Assembly: GCA_944472135.2 (NCBI GenBank)
Contig: CALYDD020000398.1
Coordinates: forward strand, 186,001 to 250,000
Length of the DNA stretch: 64,000 nucleotides
DNA from: Trichobilharzia regenti
Taxonomy: Eukaryota > Platyhelminthes > Trematoda > Strigeidida > Schistosomatidae
Direction: 5' to 3'
Part shown: piece by piece, positions 36,762 to 48,530 of the stretch
How the letters are laid out: each line of letters starts with the position of its first letter
How positions within the stretch are numbered: position 1 is the first letter of the stretch
Translations under genes and position numbers: made by a program
The notes under the pieces: generated by a model
Database searches by the model: none
Told to the model about the DNA's origin: nothing
Seen by the model: the letters and a program-made list of their open reading frames with translations, nothing else

Positions 36762-38276
36762 GTGAGTTCTATTTAAGTTTTTCTGCAATTGAGTAATATT
36801 TCATGTGAATTACCTGAACAACTGAAATTCATCATTGGACTATTGAAATGTAGTTGGATATTCCGAATACCGAGGAGACATTCAAATTACAATACTCGTC
36901 AGATTGTTGAGTGGAATCCGAATAGACGACGCAATGATTCAGTCATCTGAACTTGACATAGAGATGATCATGGGCTCAGTTGAGTAAGGAGTCGAGCAGC
37001 CATTTTTGAGAAATGTCAGAGATTACACTGCGATGGAAGCGCTTCGATAAGGTACTGTGTTCCCTTAGGAAGCGAAATATGGTTGATAATCGTAAGTAAT
37101 ACAGAAGTAGTTGGAACAATCCTCAAATGTGTAATCTTTACTAATATTATCAGTAGTTAAGGGATTGTAGTTTCGCCGTCAGGGAATGACCTATAGTAAC
37201 AGTTTGATTGACATAATTAATCTAAGATCGAATATCCTATTGTTTATTTTAAATTGTGTTGGCTGTAATAGGGAACACTCATTACCACTAAAATTCCTTT
37301 GGGTTCACGGAAGAGAGTTAACTTTCTTCAGGACATCTCCATTTAGCTCTGTTCTCTGCAGTCCTGTAGAGCTGTCTTCACAACCGCTCACCAACTCGTA
37401 TCTCCTCCACTCGTCGTATCACATTCGCGTTTCGATTTTAATCAAATTTCATCTCAGCACACATCCGGTGGTATAGGGAACACTTAGCCACGCCTTACAA
37501 CTATCCATTACAACCTGCATTCAGTGGGATAATATTTAAACGAAACGAACAATAAGTAGACTCAATTTTATCATTTTATGTAATTTCAGATCGATCGTAA
37601 GTTGATCATTATTTTTATTATCATTATTATTATCAATAATACAGACGACATTTAATCACCTCTCAGAACCAATCCATTATTTAAAGAATAACGCTTCAGA
37701 CTCCGCCTTTCACTCCTGATTATGTGATGGCTATGTAGTGCTAAAGGATCGCAAACTACGAGGAAACAGTACATGCATCTTTCCACTGATTCTCCAACTC
37801 TCTTCTAATCTCATTACCCAACTCCAAGTCAGTCAAATCTCTGCAAACCGACATCCACTCAAATATTTCTGCAACATTTGTCGGCTTCATATGTTACTAC
37901 CCTGCCGTGAAGGCGTGGAACTGTGTCACTCATCTTCAATGATGGTGATGACAGTGACTTGACACCTAACATAACTTGCCAGGGTCAATTAGTCGTCGAT
38001 CAAACAGACAGGTTTGGGGAAGTCGATCAATTCAGCCTCGTTGTTTTGATTTTGAAATTCCGTGGACATTATTTTACGCACTGTTACCTTATTTGAGAAC
38101 ATGAATGATTTCCATCTCACTGTCATAGAGAATTTTACGAACATTGCAAAATTGTGAATTTTGTGTGCTTTTCTGATTTCTTGAAAAACAAACTACAGGT
38201 TTGCAGTGTAAGTCAAACTTCCTGTTGTATTCTGCTACTCACAGTCATCCTGAGCTTGCCAATATTGATATTTCAG

Positions 38277-38339
38277 GAGCCATGTTCAACTGTTTTCGAT
38301 GATCGGACTGATTTGAATGTGTGGGCGAGTAGTGGATGA
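38277..38339 (+). CDS. Possible short terminal exon, unit 2
   Basis: Copy of 30542-30604. Confidence 0.2.
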   Translation, partial: EPCSTVFDDRTDLNVWASSG

Positions 38340-38409
38340 ATGTCATCCAGAAAACCACTGGAACCAATGGAGCACTGAATAGCTATTCAACATAGTCTTC
38401 AGGCAAAAA

Positions 38410-38604
38410 ATGCGTGCATTGTTATTAACAGTTATGTTATTATTCCTGTGGATTCTCAGTGGAACACAGAGCTTGACAAGACATATCCACTTCACTCGGT
38501 TCCCTGCAGTGTCATCCAGCTGGCTACACGATCAACAAACTACAAATGAATTTAGTAAATGCACTCGCGATAAAATAAATTGGAGGATGAAATTTGCAGT
38601 GTAA
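38410..38604 (+). CDS. Small frame with hydrophobic N-terminus, unit 2
   Basis: Copy of the frame at 30675-30869, unchanged. Confidence 0.2.
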   Translation: MRALLLTVMLLFLWILSGTQSLTRHIHFTRFPAVSSSWLHDQQTTNEFSKCTRDKINWRMKFAV

Positions 38605-41600
38605 AGTTACTTCAACATTTCGTCTCACATGTCCTCATCAGTTGCAGTTTGACCTCATCAAATTACAGCAATTATGTAGGAATGAATGAGGAAAACGCAC
38701 TTCAGTGTGGGAATGACAACAGCGAAAATACTGCCTAATGAAGTTGTCAGAAGAACAAACATCACAGCCTGCTTTTCTAGATGAAGTCATGAGGAATTAA
38801 TCTGCATTTCAAAGATGATAGTGATAGGGAGGGAGGAGAGAAAACACAGAAGACACAAATATCTGATGAACAGTGTTATTTCATAGGGCGACATAACAAC
38901 CGATTGGACTGAAATCAGCTCAAAGAGCTGATATCTTTACCATGGGTGATTGTGCAAGCAGTGTATTCAAAATGAAAGTGCATTTACCACGGGAGGAGTG
39001 AAACATTCATCATATTCTCCTTCTTGATTCATACATCTGCTCCCGAACGTTTTCTGAGACAGCTGTAGTGAATGAGCGGTAGCCTTGATGTCCTCAACGC
39101 ACCTAATATTTCGATGGTTTTAGAGATCTCTACGAAATACCCCGTATCCACGACGTGTTAGTTGATTGTCTCCTGATGCAATTTCAAGTGTCGATAAATC
39201 GACAGGGATTCAACTGACCAAAGATCTCTCCGAGTAACCGCATTAGCTGTCATGTTTGTATGTTGTTGAGGAGTGTGAAGCTAAGACAAAACAGTGGTTG
39301 AGTAACTAGTGAGTATTGCATGAATATCATTTTGCTGTCTAACTTTTGTTTATTTATTGAGTCGAGCTCAGTGTCTCTACAGCTATTACAAAACTCACCA
39401 GATAGCCTTTCTTCTTCTTTACTTCAACAGCAACCTGGGGTGAGAATAACTGATTCATTGTCATTCTACATACTTCGTTTGCTCTATTCATTTATTTCAT
39501 CGATATACAGACAAGACACAATATGACACAATAGGGAAAACACTCATTTGATGTTAATCAGAAGTGACTGAAGCTGGAAAGCGTAGTACTCTTCTGACGA
39601 ACTACTGAGCAAGTGAAGACGTATATTCGGATGATGTGTACTGCTCGTTATTAAGATTGTGAAGAGTGGAATGAGTGAACTGGAAACGGTGCCTAAACTG
39701 AAAGAGTCAATGACAGAACCAAGCGAATATTAAGGCCAAAATCGACGACAATCATCAGACAAAATATATCGCATTCAACTGGCTTCAGGAATGCGCACAG
39801 GCTTCATTTCGTCGTCACATCATTTTTCAATATCATATCAGGGCAACAATCTTCCCATTCGAGTCGTTGTCACCGACATGGTGTGCAATGTCACCTGAAG
39901 ATCTCCTCAACATTTCTTCAGTCTGCCTTAATTTTTCCTGCATGTTTGTTGGATGCAGTTTGTGTAGTGTCGTGGTGTCCGATGGATTTTGTGTGGCCTC
40001 ACCTTTCTGACTTTCACATTATCTTTAGCACAAATCGAAGGCAGGTGCATACGAATGTCTTCAGCAACCCCTTTTAAGATGACACTTACCGTCCGGGTGA
40101 GTAGGAGATTTGACTCCCCTGAGGACTCTCGCGCAGCTGATGATTAGTGCTTGCTGTAGTTAGTGGAGTTGCTCAGTTGACTCTGTCTCGTCTACGGTCC
40201 TTGCATTTTCTGTCAGCTTATTGGCTTTCCTTTGTAAAGCTTTGAATGCTTTTGAGTCAGAGGAGATATAAATCACCCATGTAATGCACATTTTATAGGC
40301 TCTTATTTTTTCAAACTAATAGAAACTGGTTTATATTCATGTATCTACTTTTTACTTGATGTCTGTTTGCTTCTGTGTATTTTATCTATTGTTCATCTAC
40401 TTGCGATTATTTCTAAATGCTTAAAATATTCCGAATCATCATGCATTTAAACAATTTCTCTTTGCTTTTTTAAAGGCTAACACGGTAGGCGATAATTTCA
40501 CCTCTGAACTAACTGACACATAATGACGGTTGTATGCACTTTTTGTTTCGGTTACAAGTAATAGATGCCAGTCTGTGAATGATAGAAGCACGTGTGATTT
40601 GAAAATCTTGGTGAAATGTCACCCTAAGTTCGGATGTTGTTCGTCTTATTGACAGCCATACTGAGCTGGCCGTCTAGCCAGCCAAGTGTCAAGAGATAAA
40701 CGATAAGTATTCTTTCATATCGATTTATTTAGACAACCACGGCCACTGGTTTGACTGGGAATTTGTGGTTAGTTTCAACACAGTGTTAACACGGGACGTA
40801 ATCTCAGGAGAATTCCTGGAAACCTGGTCCGCACTCAAATGAATTAGCCAGCGATCAACGAAACGCACATCGCCACCGTCATCAATATGTCAACTAACAA
40901 AGAATAAGCCACTTGGCAAGAAAGCTCAAATCCCCAGTCACTTACAACGATCAGTACAGCTGTGAATTAAGGAGCAACGACAACAGAGGTAGGTTGTTGG
41001 GAGACACAATATACAATCATTCATGGGGAATTCGAATACGCTGTTCACTTCATGCTAACGCTTCAACTGATGATGTTTCCTAGAAGGAGGTACAACGAAA
41101 GTTTGACAACCAAACCAACATCCGGCTCACAGGAAACAACCACATGGAAATGGTATGCTCTTCAGACATTCAGTTCGAATTCGAATCGAATCGACTAGCC
41201 TCAATTAATTCGCAAGAGTTTCCCGAAAGCATGCCATAATATGTCCAGGATCTTAACTTTGTAGTTCAACAGCGAAGGTGACAACACATTGGCGTTTCCA
41301 ACAATGGATGCTGGATAAGAATCTATCAAAATGGCAGAAATATACGACGCCACCAAATCCCTGGTGTCTATCAGTTTTGTAGAGTGAATAAAATAATGTC
41401 ACTCACTAGTCACAGAGACTGGTTTCACGGACCCATTCCCTTTAATGCAGTTGCCTCATGTAGCTGATGTTGTCTAGAAGTGGCATTCAGCAGAGAAAGA
41501 TCTACAGTTTGCCAGCTGTAATCTGGACATACATACACACTCCCAATGAATGATTGCATCACCACTGAAACTATGCTCAAACAAACTCAAACAAATAATC

Positions 41601-41721
41601 TCAATGCTGATATTAGTAATTTGTCTTTTCTTACATTTTCTGCATTTGTGAAATAACCTCAGGTACCAGGTGTAAGTGAATAATTATCGATATATGTTGA
41701 ATTTTACTGATACTTTCATAC

Positions 41722-41921
41722 CTGAAGTAGGAGAGTATTTGGTGGGTGAAGGAGCAGTGTGTTAGCAGTTGGTTGTTGTCACTCCGAAATTTTAGTGGAG
41801 TATTGACCCGCATCAGACTATTTTGAACGATCTCGATTACGCCAACTGTGTCAAGGTTGAATAGTGAATGTGAAACAATAGAGATGATGAGCACGCACAA
41901 TGCTAATTTGAAGTTAAGCAT
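41722..41921 (-). CDS. First exon of a candidate secreted protein, unit 2
   Basis: Copy of 33987-34186: same signal peptide, same donor site and same upstream sequence. If the exon is used, the locus has at least two gene copies with identical first exons. Confidence 0.4.
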
Positions 41922-43826
41922 TTATTGGATTGGGTGGATATTTTTCCCGAAGAAGGGCTATTCATGGGTCATTGGGTCCTCTTCCACTAGTTGAATGCAC
42001 TTCGAATCAAGGTGTTTGGATGCCTCAATTGAAATGGCGATCTGGTTGAAGTTCACGTGCTCGGCAACAATGTGTTTGCATTCTCTTTGCTTGGCATTTG
42101 GATGGCGAAGCTTCCTCTGCTCACGCCAGACAAACTAATCTACACTGGAGTGAGCGCAATTCAAACCACTCAAATCTCACCAAACACAAGCATATCAAAC
42201 ATAACACACACACATGAGCTACAAACTTCATCTAGTACTTCAATTAATAATAATGCATAGATTGCTGGCCACTTCACTGAAAAGCAGGAGTGTTCAGTAA
42301 TGTCAACTTACCGATGATGTTGGACGCATGCCCAGTGCACTGCACCAAGGGACCTTAAGCTTTTAGCGCGGTTATGAGTTTTGTGCACGAGTTGGAATGC
42401 AGATTTCCTCCTTACTGAGTAGGCCTGAACGTCAATGATGCACACGCAACCAAGTATACAGCATGTAGGTGGATAATCGGCGCTCGGAACTGTATGTAAT
42501 TTGATTGCATACTCAAATCATTATTCTTCGAGAAATGTCTTCTCCAAATTGAAAGCATCTCTGTCAATTACACCCAGTATCTTCCAATGTCGTGCACTTG
42601 GAAATGAATCGAGTGCGAAAGCCACACCGATCATCAACTCACCGGGATTCACTGTACACTGGTACTAACACAGGGGGGGCGTTGACTCCAGGGAGGCGAA
42701 TGAATCCGTGTAGCGACTGGAAGTAGCTGGGTTGGTTGCTCATATACACAAATATGCCGTTAGAAAGGCGAAATAGAATCGTCAACGAACAAGGACGAAT
42801 AGTGTTTTGCGGTTAGGACTGTATGATACTTCAAATCGCTAAGGATTATCGTTAGTAAGAAATAATAAAGCCGTGGCTACAACTTCACCAATAACACTGG
42901 GGACAGGGGTTCAATGGACGACTGTCAACGCGGACGAATAGGTGGCGTATAAGGCATTGTTATCTCTGGGTCATTTGCACTATGCATTTTATCACTCATT
43001 AGATTTTGTGGATCCTGTACGGGCACACACAATAATTCTCACGAAGGTTTCCGGGATACATTGGAAAGCAAGATTTGTGCAATAGTTGAATCCCCCAGGG
43101 ACGTTACTTGCAGCCATCCTAATGAATGTTTGCACAGAAGCTGGCATGACTTGATCAGTGTCTCTCCTGTCCATAATTGACACACATTGTTCACTCAAAC
43201 GAACAGGAAATCTTTTGTTTAATGAATTTTATAGTATCACTTCCAGTTCTCTTGTAAATATGACATTTTTATCTGAAAAACACGCAGGCTTTAGTCAGCC
43301 CAGGTTCAGTAGCGTGTTCACATTGCTCGGATCATTATTCTTTAACTTAGCTTTACTGTATTGATTGTGACACCAAAGGTGACAATGTAACGTTAGCCGT
43401 TCATAAATCACTGGAATACGTAAATGTACTAATTCAATTTAAATTCTTCTCATTTCAGGCCTGTCCTGTAAGTAGCAGTGTGTTTACTGGTGTAATTGTT
43501 TCTTTTCTGAATTGAATGAACTCTTGCTACAACTTAATTGCATCAAGAATTTAACGACCTAGTGCAATTCGAACTTTACCGGCCTGGTGGGTAAATGAAT
43601 GGAAAATACATTGGCCTCATTTTGTCTGCTAGTCTTCTGATTGATTTCAGTATTGATCACGAAATGACTTGAGTTAGATGACCATTCGCCTGTCTTACTA
43701 TTCAATGATCAGTCAGGAGAGGCGAGAGAATCTTGGCCGTGAAGTTGGCAACTTCACCACGTGAAAACGACATTGATTTTCAATGCCTGTCTAACTGCGT
43801 TTGGTTCAAGCTTAGTCCTGGTAACA

Positions 43827-44563
43827 GTTCAATCCATGCAAATCAGCACTGAAATCCATCTGCGTCTATTAGTAAGTGACCAGCGTTGTCCACCAAAATC
43901 TGGTCAGGACAACTAATCGCCCGTGACACTGGATGTCGATGACTCTATACATCGGGCATTGACAGAAGAAAAGATTCATAGCGCATCAGATTCATTCTCA
44001 GTGCCAGAATATTCATCAGCCTGAAGCTACTGGGTTGGATTCACTTCAGGATCGCAGATGAGTTCCATGAAGTGTGAGTGAAGTACATCCTCGTCCTCTA
44101 GGTTGCCTTAATGGAGTCAATTTGTGATCAGTTCTGTGAACTGCTCCAACCACTACTCCCAACGTCAACCACAGCGGTAATAATAATACTAGTAATAATA
44201 ATACCATCAGCAAGTCTAATGGTGATAGCAGAGGGACATTTCAAATACAGGTTCCATTGTTCCATACAATGCCCGGTCATGGAAGATATACGTGTCAAGT
44301 GACCTCGACAATCTATGAACTCACTGACAGGTTATCAGCTTCATCAACGGATTAGAGTTTAGTCTACACAAGTGGGTGGAAATACAAAATACTCAATATG
44401 GGAACTGATGGATTTCACCCCCAGATATATCACAACTTTCTGATCCTCAAATTCAAGGAGAGCATTCTCCTCCAGTTATATACTCCATAATACAGTGCGC
44501 ACTGCGAAATTCCGCATTTTTAAAAGTCTGCTTAGGAAGCGTTACTGGTTGATGCCTGAGTGG
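43827..44563 (+). pseudogene. Broken gene with an Ig-like motif (third copy)
   Basis: Protein-like frames continue here with few gaps but with stops and shifts. The first is EIHLRLLVSDQRCPPKSGQD, a TAA, then SPVTLDVDDSIHRALTEEKI and SVPEYSS, a TGA, then YWVGFTSGS. After a shift comes GTFQIQVPLFHTMPGHG and RYTCQVTSTIYELTD. The GxYxC pattern with a preceding hydrophobic strand is typical of the end of an immunoglobulin-like domain. A later frame gives ISPPDISQLSDPQIQG. At least three in-frame stops and two shifts show that it is not functional. Units 1 and 2 lack the stretch from about 43940 to 44500, so this copy keeps sequence lost from them. The parent protein is not identified. Confidence 0.5.
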
Positions 44564-44643
44564 TATCAAACTACCCATATCAATCAGTCAGTAGCATGTA
44601 GAATTATTCACATTTGTAATTTTATTGAATAATTATTGCGCAG

Positions 44644-44798
44644 ACACAGCAAACACACATTTTGAGCAGTGGGATATACTCGCTTCAGGAAATTCCAATA
44701 TTACTCGCGAATAATGCTATTTATGTAGAAGTCTCACAGGGACAGTTAATATTTGCAACAAAAAAGACGTGTTCGTCATCTCAACCACTAGGTGAAAG
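44644..44798 (+). CDS. Candidate exon of the third copy
   Basis: Starts after an acceptor-like TTATTGCGCAG and can end at CTAG followed by GTGAAAG. It is open in one frame for its whole length (51 codons plus two bases) and reads LSSGIYSLQEIPILL, then YVEVSQGQLIF, a strand-rich, extracellular-looking segment. That frame stays open to a TGA at 44916. In units 1 and 2 extra bases shift the frame into an early stop. The next candidate exon is the 29-base one at 44979, 180 bases downstream. Confidence 0.3.
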
Positions 44799-44978
44799 TA
44801 ATCCAGGGAAATCCCGACAGCTTGAATATCGATCAGATGGAGGAGGAACGACTGTGTCGTCAGGAAATACTAACAGCGTTAAGTTTAGTTTTCTTCAAGA
44901 TTCGCTTTTCATTTGATTGTTTAATTGGTGATTCAATACGCTTTAATGAATCTTTCTACAAAATCATTATCGTTTCAG

Positions 44979-45007
44979 CCTGAAACCCCGAGAAGACCTG
45001 GTCTTGG
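44979..45007 (+). CDS. Candidate 29-nt micro-exon, third copy
   Basis: Flanked by TATCGTTTCAG and GTGAGC. Length and both splice sites match the copies at 28998 and 36733. Joined in phase to the exon at 44644 it would continue the open frame (SLKPREDLVL). Confidence 0.35.
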
Positions 45008-45190
45008 GTGAGCTCTATTTTACCTTTTCTGCAGTTGACTCATTTTCCATAAGAATTTCTGCAACAAATGACATTCATCAATGAACTATTGAAACGTAGT
45101 TGGCTATCCAAAATTCTGAGGTACATTCACTTCACAATACTCATCAGATTGTTGATTGAAATCAGGATAGTTGATAACGCTTTGGCGTTT

Positions 45191-45640
45191 GAAACTTTGA
45201 GCACTGGGTCCGATCCTGTTATGGGTGGACCTATAAACAGTTGTAACATCACCCCTCAACGCCTATTGCAGGTAGATTCAGCTCGCGATACTCAAAAAGG
45301 GCTAAAGCGCATCTTGATTCCACTAGTAGGCACCATCCTCCAATCAACTAATGCCAATCATTACCCGATATAATCGGGTAACTGTCTTTTCATTCCACAA
45401 TCCGTTAACAGAAAGCGTTCGATCAACTATGAAGTGTTGATTTGAAGAGCTCACACCTCTGAAGTATCACAGAGGAGGAAAACATGACAACTGAGTCCCT
45501 TCCGAATCAGACGCTTCTTTAAGTGAAGTCACTTCATGGCCCAAACAAATGTTAACTGGCCTTTTTGAAGTCTACCGATCAAGAGTACAACAGAATCATT
45601 GAGGCAGATGGAAGGCTGGCCTTATAATAAAGTTTGATGT
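45191..45640. other. No gene recognised
   Basis: A frame ending at 45373 has some protein-like composition (NALAFETLSTGSDPVMGG) but no motif I recognise. A perfect 14-base palindrome, CCCGATATAATCGGG-like, lies at about 45364-45378. Confidence 0.35.
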
Positions 45641-45649
45641 CAGATTATG

Positions 45650-45692
45650 AGTCGGTCAGTCAGTCAATCAGTCAGTCGTTCTATCAGTCACC
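45650..45692. repeat. (CAGT)n tetranucleotide repeat
   Basis: An interrupted run of CAGT/CAAT units. Confidence 0.85.
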
Positions 45693-45908
45693 CAGGCACA
45701 CTTCTCAGACTTCCTAACTCGACTTAAACTGTGGAATTCACTGTACTCGAATCATACTGTGTTCGTGAATTAGCTCATATTTGACACCCATTGTAGAAAA
45801 ACTATTTTCATTTTCGATTCATTGAGAAGATGCACATCACAAATATTTCTTCTTATCCACTTTGTTTTGGCTTTTTTAGCTATAGACAGCATAAGTGAAG
45901 ATCTTCAC

Positions 45909-46286
45909 TTATTGAAAACAAAGAGATTGCACGCTTGAATCGCACTGGATATATGCATATGTACTTTCGTTTGTGTGTCTGTGTGTGTCTTTTTTGTCTT
46001 CATTTGTGTGTGCATGTGAGTGACTAAACATGATTATATTAATAAACTGTACACTGCTCTTTGTAAAATCATAACAAATAAAGGATTTCTGGTAAATATT
46101 CTGTGTTGTATGATTCACTGTTTCAGCTGAAATGAAGGTTTCAGGGTAAATATCCAACAGAAAATAGTAAGGAGTCTCATTCAGTGATATAGAGCCTCGA
46201 AAGTGCTTGCTCGCAATCTGTGCGTTACAAGTGTCACACTGAATACATTGATCACTGGTAATTAACTGTTTGATTGATCGAAACAT
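45909..46286 (-). CDS. Unassigned 125-codon open frame
   Basis: One of the longest uninterrupted frames in the window outside retroelements. The N-terminal part has a CxxCxxC spacing (CIQCDTCNAQIASKHF), then NETPYYFLLDIYPETF, and looks more protein-like than the rest. The C-terminal third is translated from a TG microsatellite (THRHTNE). No domain, promoter or splice context is convincing, so a chance frame is quite possible. Confidence 0.2.
   Translation of the reverse strand: MFRSIKQLITSDQCIQCDTCNAQIASKHFRGSISLNETPYYFLLDIYPETFISAETVNHTTQNIYQKSFICYDFTKSSVQFINIIMFSHSHAHTNEDKKDTHRHTNESTYAYIQCDSSVQSLCFQ
45958..46012. repeat. (TG)n-rich microsatellite
   Basis: Interrupted runs of TGTGTG with TTTT spacers. 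Confidence 0.7.
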
Positions 46287-47298
46287 GGCAGCACAGAATC
46301 TAATATTTTCTTCAATCTCATATGATTCGGAATTTTTAACACCCTCTTACCCTCCAACTCTTACAGTCAAACATAATTCCTTATCTCTATGACGACGGAT
46401 TGTACACATTTTGATGAAACTCTCAAATGAGCTCACTCAAGACGCACTGGAGTGTTGCCAGTCAGGCATCTGACAATGACGTGGAATAGATCTAGTGACT
46501 TGGAAATGAAAATCCGTGGGCAGTTACGAAGTTGAGTGAATGTGTTGATCTAACTATGGGATGCACGTTTCATTCGTTCTCGGATCGAGGTGCCGAATCA
46601 ATCCAAACCACCTGATTAATGTCTGGCTACTTGACTGAATCTATCAAAAAATCTCGGTTCCTGAGGGAATTTGTGGTAAAATTTCATCTCGATCCGTGAA
46701 CGTCGCAAATCGCAAATCTCGTTCATCAACATTATACGAGCTACAAGTATTGTCCAAGTCACTTAGTAATATAAGCGACAAATATCATCCATGAAGAAAC
46801 GCCAAAATTAGGTATAAGCCAATACGCTGATAATACCAATCACAAGAATTAATAATAATAATGTGGTGGAGATTCGATCATGGAAGGCAATCAATAAGCC
46901 GAGTTACTGATTTAAATCACAAACTTGCTAAATGGTTAGCCTTATACGACTCAAATCACCAGAACATTTGTGACGCCTTATGTGCATGAGGAGCAGTTAA
47001 CTTCAGGCAAAACATCTCTGAGTATCAGGGTCAACGTCAGATGTATACTGAAGGATAGGAACGGACAATCCGAGTAGAAAGCCTTCTATACCGTCATTAT
47101 CAGATTTCGAGATAGAATCTCCACAGAAGTATCTCCCTTGAGTTGTTAACATCAAAGGAATAGGTTTCTCTCCCACCTTGTTGATTCCTGCTTTCGACTG
47201 CTGTATTTCATGTTGCCCTTTATAAACTACCCTGGATATTCATATTCGCTCACATCCGGCAGCAATAAGCGGTAGCCATTACACTCACTCACTGATCA
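46287..47298. other. No gene recognised
   Basis: Only short frames and no recognised domain, RNA or element end. Confidence 0.45.
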
Positions 47299-47761
47299 CT
47301 ACACAGTATTCTCCTTTACACACATAGTTCTCAGAGATGGCTGAATCCCACCAATGATGCTTGCAATGTGTTCGTTAAACCAGGTAATGATCCATACTGG
47401 TTCGATCACTGATGGCGCCTCATGGGTCGTTGATGAATACCGCACACCGTATAGTTCACAGTACTGCTGTAACAGCAAGTCACAAGAGAATTTAGCAGCA
47501 GAATGGTTTATTCGCGAATTGAAACAGAAATCCGGCGAAAACACGCCCACCATACTGAAAAATCAAAATCAGTTCAGATCTTCGACATTGTGCCACCTTT
47601 CTCTTCCGTATTATGCTTCTTTCTCTTCCCTCCATGTCGTCCATGTTGTTTCACAGGCATCATCCAGTAAATCCATTTCTTCAACCATCACTACTCTTGC
47701 AGATGGTATACACATACACGTATATCATCATCTATATACTGTCCATAAGTATCTTCAGTAG
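47299..47761. other. Overlapping open frames on both strands, unassigned
   Basis: On the plus strand 47354-47761 is open for 135 codons (with DGASWVVDEYRTPYSSQYCC and NLAAEWFIRELKQKSGEN). On the minus strand 47299-47553 is open for 84 codons over the same bases. The plus frame has the more protein-like middle part; the minus frame could be a retroelement remnant. I cannot choose between them or name either. Confidence 0.2.
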
Positions 47762-48289
47762 AAAATGACAGACCACAACAGCAGGTATTGTACATGACAG
47801 AGAAATTTACTAACACATTGGAAACATGGTGTTAATTCAATTACAGAAAACACATGTTGTTATTAAAGCGAAGAGCGGTGACTACTTAATAAGTGACCGA
47901 GTATTGTTGAGATAGAGAAAGAGAGTGGCAAACCTCCATCATCACCTAATGTTTCGTCATGTATGTCGTGCTCTCACTGTTTTGTCGCTATCCATTCTCA
48001 CGTACTATCATGCAAATTATTAGAATATTCTTAGCTTGAACTGTTTAACCATGCCAATGACCATAGAACGACGTGAACAAATTTATCTCCTGCTTAATAA
48101 GCCTGTATCGTTGCAGCTTCACACGAACTTCCTCAACTGACATATACGTCAATATCTAGATCAAATTAAAATACACGCCTGTAAAATGTTGCACGAATTC
48201 TCAATCGAAGTTGCCACACACGCAGACCATTCTAATCCTCATCATGTGATTGCCTCTAGGGAAATTCAGTGACCAACTGTGCCGAATTC

Positions 48290-48530
48290 AGACACACATG
48301 GAGAGGACACATCGATATCAGGAGAACAGGTAATCACACTGAGAAGAAACCTAGACGAAGTGCAGCAAGTGATCAAGGATACACTACAAACGCATCAAAT
48401 GTACTAAAAAGAATGTTATGATAGGAAGGCGCAAGGATGATTTGTTCAACCGTGAAACGATGTAATCCTTGCAAAGGTGTCGCTTGAAACCAGAGCTCGT
48501 AGATTCCCTAGACAATTGAGAGGAGCGGTT
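48290..48530 (+). pseudogene. Possible Gypsy/Ty3 integrase tail
   Basis: A shifted frame reads DEVQQVIKDTLQTHQMY, a stop, then ECYDRKAQG, followed by a run with NDVILAKVSLE. The spacing of a helix ending in H-Q, then YDRK and a basic tail resembles the C-terminal end of Ty3/Gypsy integrases (QKxYYDRKxxG). The match is short and interrupted, and no LTR is visible nearby. Confidence 0.35.

Larger units (their letters stand above)
36116..43851 (+). repeat. Tandem duplication, unit 2 (7736 bp)
   Basis: Second copy of unit 1, one base longer because of a G inserted near 42323. It is followed by a third, partial copy: the first 86 bases after 43852 are again the same, then the copies diverge. Confidence 0.95.
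44500..45190 (+). repeat. Third, diverged partial copy of the tandem unit
   Basis: Aligns with 28500-29200 of unit 1 and the same part of unit 2, with many more differences than between units 1 and 2 and several small indels. Shared anchors are ACTACCCATATCAATCA, AGCAGTGGGATATACTCGCT and ACTAGGTGAAAGTAATCCAG. Homology fades after about 45180. Confidence 0.8.

Noticed and set aside
28381..43851. CRISPR array or satellite array
   Set aside because: Only two long units and a diverged partial third; no short regularly spaced repeats.
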